DNA of 64,000 nucleotides from the NCBI GenBank assembly GCA_022575985.1, contig JAKSXM010000272.1, positions 2,046,001 through 2,110,000 of the forward strand. The letters run 5' to 3'. Below the pieces are notes generated by a model, which worked only from the letters and a program-made list of their open reading frames with translations, had not been told where the DNA came from and ran no database searches. Origin of the DNA: Anagrus nilaparvatae. Lineage: Eukaryota > Arthropoda > Insecta > Hymenoptera > Mymaridae. This document shows, piece by piece, positions 55,900 to 64,000 of this stretch. The position numbers and the translations under genes were made by a program. Within the stretch, counting starts at the first letter, position 1. The number at the start of each line of letters is the position of its first letter.

Positions 55900-57195
55900 A
55901 GAAAATTTCCCAGCACTGCTTGGTGAAATTATTACGCGTAAATTATAAAGCGTACTGCGACAAATTTTCTTGGTCGTGAATTGACTTGCGTGTGTAAATT
56001 CGAAGTTTTGCCCCAATCACAGTACTAGCATCACTGAAGTTACAATCCTCGAAAAATAGCAAACCCTAATTAAAATTTAGGTAATTAAAAGAAAAAAAAT
56101 GAATATTTTAACTAATTAACTAATGATATTTTGATATATACTAATTGATATTAACTAATGATATTTTCAATTTTTCATTTAAATGTGTACAATAATTAAC
56201 AAATATTTAAAAATTTCGCACAATATCTTTAGCTATTTAAAAATGTTAATTTTTTTCTGTTGTATTAAACTGTAGAGTTTTACAGCGTACATGCAAGCAA
56301 AATTATATTGATACAAAAACGATACTTTTTTCAATTAATTTTTAAACTATCAGAGTTACTTGGGTTTCAGATAGAAAAGCTTAAATTTTTTGGGGGGGTT
56401 TGTCTTGCAATCAAAGCAATTTTCGGAATTTTTAAACCCTGCAAAATATTTGATGTATAGTGTACCTACCCCGTAAAAATATTTTTCAAGTTACAATATG
56501 CAATGTATAATTATATAATACATAATTAAATTGCATTTAACAGATTTTAATACAAAAAATCATTTTTTTATCATTATTGACTCATGTTTAAAAAAGTTGA
56601 GGATTCTTAAAATTAGACTTACTGTGCCTAAAAAATGCTTTCAATGCCTATTTTTTGTTTGAAACTTATAAAATATTTACAGAAGGAAAAAAGGGACCAA
56701 ATATCCGCCCCTTTTTAATGAAAATGGGAAATTTAGCAAAAGTTTTTCTTGCACAAAATCTTTATATTAACATGAGCCATTCCAGAAACGATTAAAAAGG
56801 TCTTTTTATGAAACAAAAGGTATAAAAAATTACAAATATTTACTTATTTTTCATTTTTCTTCTAATTGATGGACTGTTGTTACCAATTTAAATCTTCTAG
56901 TAGAATTTTATAAGTTATATAAAGGTCTAAATACGATAAAGCATTTTCAAATTAAAAGTCAAAAAAGAAAATTTTTCATTTTCATTCATTTTTTTTCTTT
57001 TAATTACCTAAATTTTAATTAGGGTTTACTATTTTTCGGGGATTGTAACTTCAGTGATGCTAGTACTGTGATTGGGGCAAAACTTCGAGTTTACAAATGC
57101 AAGTCAATTCACGACCAAGACAATTTGTCGCAGTACGCTTTATAATTTACGCGTAATAATTTCACCAAGCAGTGCTGGGAAATTTTCTGTTCTGT
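55900..57195. repeat. Inverted repeat around the right arm end
   Basis: 55,900-56,110 and 56,980-57,195 are close reverse complements (GCACTGCTTGGTGAAATTAT, TTTTGCCCCAATCACAGTAC, TCACTGAAGTTACAATCC). They enclose the outer end of the large inverted repeat. The open frames at 55,785-55,979 and 57,072-57,254 come from these arms and are not genes. Confidence 0.7.
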
Positions 57196-57482
57196 TGTTT
57201 GCCCGGGAAAAAAGGGTGTATATGATCATATATGATTTAATTAAATTCGTTTAATTTGTTCATATTAAATCATATATGATCATTCGTCATACATGATCAT
57301 ATATAATTATATATAATCATATATAATTATATATAACCATATTTGATTTAATATGAATGTAAGTTATTGCCTAACCTTTACAGAACCAAAACCGCAATTT
57401 AAATGGCTCTTAAAAATCATAATAATTTTTCCCGAATTGAAAGTAAACTAAATTTTCCAAAAAATTAAGAAAAAAAAAAAAA
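57196..57482. other. AT-rich palindromic cluster
   Basis: Repeated ATCATATATGAT and ATATATAATTATATATA strings at 57,218-57,345. They can form several small hairpins. No gene is seen. Confidence 0.5.
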
Positions 57483-57556
57483 GTTTCAATTGCGGGATTC
57501 AAACTCGAGTTGTTGTCATCGAAAGACTAACGCCTTTACCGCTCGACCACTTAAAC
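57483..57556 (-). tRNA. tRNA-like sequence, anticodon loop TTTCGAT (Arg TCG if real)
   Basis: On the minus strand, 74 nt: GTTTAAG-TGGTCGAGCGGTAAAGGC gives a good A box, TCTTTCGATGA an anticodon-like loop, and GAGTTTGAATCCCGC a B box. GTTTAAG and TTGAAAC can form a partly mismatched acceptor stem. The T stem has only about three of five pairs. The position of the loop would make the anticodon TCG, but the defects favour a pseudogene or SINE head. Confidence 0.45.
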
Positions 57557-58418
57557 ATTTGAAAATAAATGTATTATTCTAATATTTAAGGAAACTAATT
57601 TTTTTATACTTTCAAAAGGTGCTTATTTTACGACTCTTATTACGATTTAATATTTATAATATGTATAAAAATTAATTTTTGAGTTATAACAATTATAAAA
57701 TAATTGAAAAATGGAATAAAATTATTTTTTTTTATTTTAAGTTTTTTTACAAGATTTCTAGACATATTATTACAAGATTAAGATTATATTGTTTGTTGAA
57801 TTTAAATTTTATATTTTTTCTGAAATATAATTATTTATATTCAATATTTATAATTAGTAATAATTTAAATTTTGGTTTAAAAGTTTCTATTGCCCGTTGC
57901 TGGTGGAATAAAATAATCGACTTGTTTTTATGTCTTTAATACTTTTAATAATGGCAGAAATATTTTTTTACTGACTAAAAAATTATTTAATTTAAAGAAA
58001 AAACTTAAAAATATGTTGTGGGATAAAAATTAAATTAATTTAAAGCGTTATTCCAAAATTATATATCATTATATATGAATATTGTTTATTTGAAGTTCTA
58101 TAGTAATAATAATAATAACCCAGCTTTCAGATTACATTTTTATAAGATTAATTTTTGGTAAAGCTATCCAAAAACAATTTAACTTCAATTAGAGAACTTG
58201 AACCAAGACTAGCATCTGTATTAAGATAAAAATAGTAGCTTATATAGATTTGGAGTAAATTAATAGTTTGTCAATGATATATCTGCTGATGTCAACAAAA
58301 GGAAATAAAATGGTTCGGCTTTAAGTTTTCAAAAAATTCCAATTTGCTGGATTTGTTGCAACGTTATCTTGGTAGCTATAATTTTTATTGGAACAGGTGA
58401 AGATTTTAATACAGGTAA
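57557..58418. other. AT-rich DNA left of the large palindrome
   Basis: No supported gene; the frame 57,679-57,939 is AT-rich chance sequence. 58,283-58,418 is the inverse of 58,805-58,955, so part of this stretch may already belong to the palindrome, whose right arm runs out of the window. CAG-GTAAGTGC at 58,412-58,423 looks like a splice donor. Confidence 0.4.
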
Positions 58419-58630
58419 GTGCATAATTTTTTATTAAAATTATTAATTTTAAATACAAAATAATAAACATTAATATTTAAATATGGGGCTAATATCTGAG
58501 ATAAACACAGAGATAAAAAGATCATTGATTTGTTTATGTGATGCAAGCGACATAGCTGCTTAGGTCTAGTTTTCTTTTTCCAAATTAATAAAATATGAAT
58601 TTATCTTCACCTATTTACTTGTTTATTCAC

Positions 58631-58709
58631 CTAATATTTCTCTGACGCTTCTTTTTCTTGCTGCTTCTGATACACTATTAATGAGTTTTATAGTTTGCAT
58701 CGCACTCGC
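58631..58709 (-). CDS. Candidate exon in the left palindrome arm
   Basis: Minus strand, 79 nt. TTTTTAATAG precedes GCGAGTGCGATG, and the segment ends ATATTAG-GTGAATAA, giving an acceptor and a donor. The peptide reads ASAMQTIKLINSVSEAARK then RSVREILG. The mirrored copy is at 63,710-63,788 on the plus strand. A partial second copy of its start is near 58,950-58,985. I do not recognise it. Confidence 0.3.
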
Positions 58710-59131
58710 CTATTAAAAATACTTATTATAGATATTTATTTATATTTAAATATTAACGTTATTTGTTAAAATTTTTAATTTAAAGTTAATAAATTTTATA
58801 AAAATTATGCAATTATCTGCATTAAAATCTTCACCAGCTCCAATACAGATTATAAAAAGGAAGATAACGTTGCAAAAAATTTAGCGAATTGGAAACTTTT
58901 GAAGACCTAAAACCATACCATCTCATTTCTTTTCATTGACATCAGCAGAACAATGAGTTTCATAGTTTGCATCGCCTTTACCTATTATTTACTTATTACA
59001 AGTATTTACTCATGAACAGCAACTAACATATTATAAGAAATTTTTGTTTGTTTGCACCTTTTTATTTATTATTATACATGAGCAATTATTTGCTAATATT
59101 CTCAGCTGTAAAATAATATCTATCTTTATAG

Positions 59132-59247
59132 TTCCATGTTCTGATGAACTATTTAAAAAGAGACAAGAAGAGATTTTGAGAAAAGGACAACCTAAAAGTT
59201 TATCTGAAAGAGAACTGCAGATTTTAATTCATGAACGGCCCAAGTAG
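59132..59247 (+). CDS. Candidate terminal exon in the left palindrome arm
   Basis: ATCTATCTTTATAG precedes an open segment that ends in TAG at 59,245-59,247. The peptide is PCSDELFKKRQEEILRKG, then QPKSLSERELQILIHERPK. It is highly charged and helical in character, possibly coiled coil. The open frame runs upstream to 59,044 with a hydrophobic start (FVCTFLFIIIHEQLF), so an unspliced 67-codon ORF with a signal-like N-terminus is an alternative. No family is recognised. Confidence 0.35.
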
Positions 59248-60614
59248 CTAATTAAGTAATGCAATAATTGTAAATTATATTTTATAAGTTCTTTTTCGAA
59301 CAAAATTTTATTCTATCTTTCTCTCAAAAGTTCTTCTTTTCTCTGTCTAACCATTTTAGAAACCCGCTATAGCATAAAAAAAGAGATAGTTATTTCATGA
59401 TTTAAAAAAAATAAATAAATAAATTAAGAATTTTTTTCTTTTAAGTTTTTAGTTTATAATTAAGGCCTTCAAAAATATAATTCAGCTCAGCTTTATATTT
59501 TTGTAGTCTCGTGTATTACTTAAGTATCAAGAAATCCATGACTCGTGTTTTGTTTGTTCTTACGATCAATGTTCTGGAGTTCAAAAGAAATTAGCTATTA
59601 TACCATATATGAGTCTTGTCAGCCGTAGATACTGATTACTTGATTTCTACAATTAATGAGTTTTTGAACTGCAAAACATTAATCGTAAGAATAAACACTG
59701 CTCCACAAATGGATTTCATGATACTTAAGTAATACATGAGACTATAAACATAAAGCCGGACTGAATTATATTTTTGAATCCCTTAGTTAAAAGCTAAAAA
59801 CTTAAAAGAAAAAAATTGTTCATTTATTTATTTATTTATTTTATGTATGTTTGTCTGCTTTAAAAGAAAAATATATAAAAATACCCTGCCAACTAGCTGG
59901 CACTAAGGTTCCTCAAACAATGAGCTTAATACATTAATATGCCACTGACATCACCGATTACAACCATGCAATCATGCATACATTTCTCTCTTAATTCCAT
60001 AATAGTTGTGAAATGTTACCGGTTACAATATTTTCAGATATTATTACTTTCATGGAATTAAATGAGGTATTACACAAAAAAAAAATATTGCAGCTATTTT
60101 AATTTTTTTGTTTTTTTAATTTTGAGAAAAAAATTTTGAAAAAATTCGGTATCAGATCCAAAAAATTACTATAAACGAACTTTCTAAAACTAGTACTCTA
60201 ATAGAAATAAATTAGGTACAACGTCCAAAAAGAAAAAAACGCTGCAAAGTAATTGGCACTATGGTTCCTCATTAACAATAACAAAATGTTCTAAATGGTC
60301 TATTTTACCTAAAATATTTCTGTTTTTTTTATTTTTGTGTTTGAAAAATTTTCAAAAACATAAGTTTCAGATCCAAAATATTGACTATAAAGTATATTTC
60401 TAAAACGAGTACTCCCACAGAAAAAAATGAGGTTCTACTTTCAAAAAGCAAAAAAACATTGCTGTTTTTTTAATTTTTTTATGCAAAAAGTTTTGAGAAA
60501 AAAAAAAGCTCATCTGAATTTGAAGATTTTGAGTCCAGAAAATAAGGTTTTTATGATTAAAATTTATTGGATTTCCTTACAATATAATGGATCTACTTTT
60601 TATATATAAGTCAA

Positions 60615-61810
60615 CTTTCGGCCCATAAATGTTGTGAGATGAAATTTTATGGCCTAAGCTAAGTAAAAATTTAATTTAAGCAAAAGTATAAATTCCTAAT
60701 AAATAGGCCATAAACGTTGTGAGATGAAATTATATGGCCTAAGCTGAGTAAATTTTTAATAAATATATTATAGTTTTTGGGCCATAAATGTTGTGAGATG
60801 AAATTATATGGCCTAAGCTAAGTAAAAATTTAATTTCAGTAAAAATACATTTCAAAATACTGATACTGATTAAATTAATGTTTTTAAAACTTTAATAAAT
60901 TAAAGTATAATTAAAACTAAGTTAAGTCTTGTAGTCTCCTAATCAAAAGCTAATCTGAATTTGAAGTTTTTGAGTCCAGAAAATAAGGTTTTTACGATTA
61001 AAATTTATTTGATTTCCTTACAATATTCCTAATGGATCTACTTTTTACATATAATTGAACTTTCGGCCCATAAATTTTGTGAGATGAAATTTTATGGCCT
61101 AAGCTAAGTAAAATTTTATTTCAGCAAAAATATTAATTCCTAATATATATATTATAACTTTTGAAAAAAAAATTATCTATTTACTGTAAACTTTTGCTGA
61201 AATAAAAATTTACTTAGCTTAGGCCATATAATTTCATCTCACAACATTTATGGCCCAAAAGTTATAATATATATATTAGGAATTAATATTTTTGCTGAAA
61301 TAAAATTTTACTTAGCTTAGGCCATAAAATTTCATCTCACAAAATTTATGGGCCGAAAGTTCAATTATATGTAAAAAGTAGATCCATTAGGAATATTGTA
61401 AGGAAATCAAATAAATTTTAATCGTAAAAACCTTATTTTCTGGACTCAAAAACTTCAAATTCAGATTAGCTTTTGATTAGGAGACTACAAGACTTAACTT
61501 AGTTTTAATTATACTTTAATTTATTAAAGTTTTAAAAACATTAATTTAATCAGTATCAGTATTTTGAAATGTATTTTTACTGAAATTAAATTTTTACTTA
61601 GCTTAGGCCATATAATTTCATCTCACAACATTTATGGCCCAAAAACTATAATATATTTATTAAAAATTTACTCAGCTTAGGCCATATAATTTCATCTCAC
61701 AACGTTTATGGCCTATTTATTAGGAATTTATACTTTTGCTTAAATTAAATTTTTACTTAGCTTAGGCCATAAAATTTCATCTCACAACATTTATGGGCCG
61801 AAAGTTGACT
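60615..61810. repeat. Tandem units around the palindrome centre
   Basis: The unit GCCCATAAATGTTGTGAGAT, GAAATTATATGGCCTAAGCT, AAGTAAAAATTT recurs near 60,619, 60,707, 60,779 and 61,065, then inverted around the centre. The 92 bp spacer of the palindrome itself contains one further inverted unit (61,190-61,255), so the turning point lies inside this tandem array. Confidence 0.8.
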
Positions 61811-63171
61811 TATATATAAAAAGTAGATCCATTATATTGTAAGGAAATCCAATAAATTTTAATCATAAAAACCTTATTTTCTGGACTCAAAATCTTCAAA
61901 TTCAGATGAGCTTTTTTTTTTCTCAAAACTTTTTGCATAAAAAAATTAAAAAAACAGCAATGTTTTTTTGCTTTTTGAAAGTAGAACCTCATTTTTTTCT
62001 GTGGGAGTACTCGTTTTAGAAATATACTTTATAGTCAATATTTTGGATCTGAAACTTATGTTTTTGAAAATTTTTCAAACACAAAAATAAAAAAAACAGA
62101 AATATTTTAGGTAAAATAGACCATTTAGAACATTTTGTTATTGTTAATGAGGAACCATAGTGCCAATTACTTTGCAGCGTTTTTTTCTTTTTGGACGTTG
62201 TACCTAATTTATTTCTATTAGAGTACTAGTTTTAGAAAGTTCGTTTATAGTAATTTTTTGGATCTGATACCGAATTTTTTCAAAATTTTTTTCTCAAAAT
62301 TAAAAAAACAAAAAAATTAAAATAGCTGCAATATTTTTTTTTTGTGTAATACCTCATTTAATTCCATGAAAGTAATAATATCTGAAAATATTGTAACCGG
62401 TAACATTTCACAACTATTATGGAATTAAGAGAGAAATGTATGCATGATTGCATGGTTGTAATCGGTGATGTCAGTGGCATATTAATGTATTAAGCTCATT
62501 GTTTGAGGAACCTTAGTGCCAGCTAGTTGGCAGGGTATTTTTATATATTTTTCTTTTAAAGCAGACAAACATACATAAAATAAATAAATAAATAAATGAA
62601 CAATTTTTTTCTTTTAAGTTTTTAGCTTTTAACTAAGGGATTCAAAAATATAATTCAGTCCGGCTTTATGTTTATAGTCTCATGTATTACTTAAGTATCA
62701 TGAAATCCATTTGTGGAGCAGTGTTTATTCTTACGATTAATGTTTTGCAGTTCAAAAACTCATTAATTGTAGAAATCAAGTAATCAGTATCTACGGCTGA
62801 CAAGACTCATATATGGTATAATAGCTAATTTCTTTTGAACTCCAGAACATTGATCGTAAGAACAAACAAAACACGAGTCATGGATTTCTTGATACTTAAG
62901 TAATACACGAGACTACAAAAATATAAAGCTGAGCTGAATTATATTTTTGAAGGCCTTAATTATAAACTAAAAACTTAAAAGAAAAAAATTCTTAATTTAT
63001 TTATTTATTTTTTTTAAATCATGAAATAACTATCTCTTTTTTTATGCTATAGCGGGTTTCTAAAATGGTTAGACAGAGAAAAGAAGAACTTTTGAGAGAA
63101 AGATAGAATAAAATTTTGTTCGAAAAAGAACTTATAAAATATAATTTACAATTATTGCATTACTTAATTAG

Positions 63172-63287
63172 CTACTTGGGCCGTTCATGAATTAAAATCT
63201 GCAGTTCTCTTTCAGATAAATTTTTAGGTTGTCCTTTTCTCAAAATCTCTTCTTGTCTCTTTTTAAATAGTTCATCAGAACATGGAA
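63172..63287 (-). CDS. Mirrored copy of the candidate terminal exon
   Basis: The inverse of 59,132-59,247 in the right arm, with one amino-acid change (QPKNLSERE in place of QPKSLSERE). All else is identical, including the acceptor-like sequence and the stop codon. Confidence 0.35.
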
Positions 63288-63709
63288 CTATAAAGATAGA
63301 TATTATTTTACAGCTGAGAATATTAGCAAATAATTGCTCATGTATAATAATAAATAAAAAGGTGCAAACAAACAAAAATTTCTTATAATATGTTAGTTGC
63401 TGTTCATGAGTAAATACTTGTAATAAGTAAATAATAGGTAAAGGCGATGCAAACTATGAAACTCATTGTTCTGCTGATGTCAATGAAAAGAAATGAGATG
63501 GTATGGTTTTAGGTCTTCAAAAGTTTCCAATTCGCTAAATTTTTTGCAACGTTATCTTCCTTTTTATAATCTGTATTGGAGCTGGTGAAGATTTTAATGC
63601 AGATAATTGCATAATTTTTATAAAATTTATTAACTTTAAATTAAAAATTTTAACAAATAACGTTAATATTTAAATATAAATAAATATCTATAATAAGTAT
63701 TTTTAATAG

Positions 63710-63788
63710 GCGAGTGCGATGCAAACTATAAAACTCATTAATAGTGTATCAGAAGCAGCAAGAAAAAGAAGCGTCAGAGAAATATTAG
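63710..63788 (+). CDS. Mirrored copy of the 79 nt candidate exon
   Basis: The inverse of 58,631-58,709 in the right arm, with the same acceptor-like TTTTTAATAG and donor-like TTAG-GTGAAT. Reading frame and peptide are the same. Confidence 0.3.
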
Positions 63789-64000
63789 GTGAATAAACAA
63801 GTAAATAGGTGAAGATAAATTCATATTTTATTAATTTGGAAAAAGATAACTAGACCTAAGCAGCTATGTCGCTTGCATCACATAAACAAATCAATGATCT
63901 TTTTATCTCTGTGTTTATCTCAGATATTAGCCCCATATTTAAATATTAATGTTTATTATTTTGTATTTAAAATTAATAATTTTAATAAAAAATTATGCAC

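Larger units (their letters stand above)
49113..56797. repeat. Large interrupted inverted repeat, arms up to about 1.9 kb
   Basis: The left arm starts TCATTTCTGGAAAGGCTCAT and the right arm ends ATGAGCCATTCCAGAAACGA. Matching blocks are 49,113-49,390 with 56,525-56,797, 49,680-49,862 with 56,300-56,480, 49,870-50,111 with 54,646-54,733 and 55,716-55,870, and 50,688-51,140 with 54,185-54,645. Insertions explain the gaps: a hairpin repeat at 49,491-49,605, a 576 bp segment at 50,112-50,687, the CACTGAG element at 54,734-55,706, and unplaced DNA at 55,871-56,299. The spliced gene 51,207-53,126 lies in the non-repeated middle. Confidence 0.75.
58419..64000. repeat. Near-perfect palindrome, arms at least 2.74 kb
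   Basis: Every position x in the left arm pairs with 122,419 minus x in the right arm, with no length change over the entire span. The arms are 58,419-61,163 and 61,256-64,000, with a 92 bp spacer (61,164-61,255). I noticed only a few base differences, for example at the serine/asparagine codon of the mirrored frames at about 59,195 and 63,224, and T against A near 58,573/63,846. The right arm is cut by the window edge. Within each arm lie older, diverged inverted repeats (59,400-59,850) and tandem units (60,620-61,130). This indicates a recent inverted duplication, arm-to-arm gene conversion, or an assembly artefact. Confidence 0.9.

Noticed and set aside
57679..57939. 86-codon AT-rich frame
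   Set aside because: Composition follows the local AT content (Ile, Lys, Asn, Phe, Tyr) and there is no motif or splice context.

Overview
The window is AT-rich eukaryotic DNA with GT-AG introns and a dense load of transposable elements. The element types (Helitrons with a PIF1 helicase, a Penelope-like retroelement, a LINE, many foldback elements, a YqaJ-nuclease gene) fit an arthropod, most likely an insect. I cannot name the species. There is no sign of a bacterial or viral genome, and almost every open frame of 60-100 codons is a chance frame in a repeat.

Layout. 1-2,470: AT-rich DNA with two diverged foldbacks. 2,661-7,970: a foldback whose exact centre was hit by a 3.9 kb element with CACTGA ends, which holds another palindrome and a short insertion with a hammerhead-like motif. 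8-14.5 kb: dispersed repeats, a tRNA-like sequence, a dead LINE and two adjacent TTAA-flanked elements. 14.9-16.7 kb: a broken transposase-like gene split by a 1.2 kb palindrome. 17.9-20.3 kb: two minisatellite arms in opposite orientation, then a 130 bp tandem repeat. 22.3-26.95 kb: a dead Helitron Rep-helicase with a probable intron. 27-33.6 kb: mirrored arrays of a 115-130 bp satellite. 33.6-36.9 kb: a nested foldback. 37.8-38.6 kb: a second Helitron helicase remnant. 39.5-42.7 kb: a composite CACTGAG element. 43.4-45.6 kb: Penelope-like and gag-like remains with hammerhead-like motifs. 46.4-48.6 kb: a possible small membrane protein ORF and a dead YqaJ-nuclease/PHD gene. 49.1-56.8 kb: a large interrupted inverted repeat enclosing a spliced gene. 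58.4-64 kb: a nearly perfect palindrome that runs off the right edge.

The best coding unit is a minus-strand gene at 51,207-53,126. Its six exons join in one frame through five GT-AG introns and give 402 codons plus a likely upstream extension. It lies inside long inverted repeats, so it may be the cargo of an active or recent element. A shorter foldback at 35.3-36.7 kb shares that element's end sequence and may be its non-autonomous relative. All other recognisable protein genes are damaged. The theme of the window is repeated formation and nesting of foldback DNA, with arms ranging from old and diverged to nearly identical.
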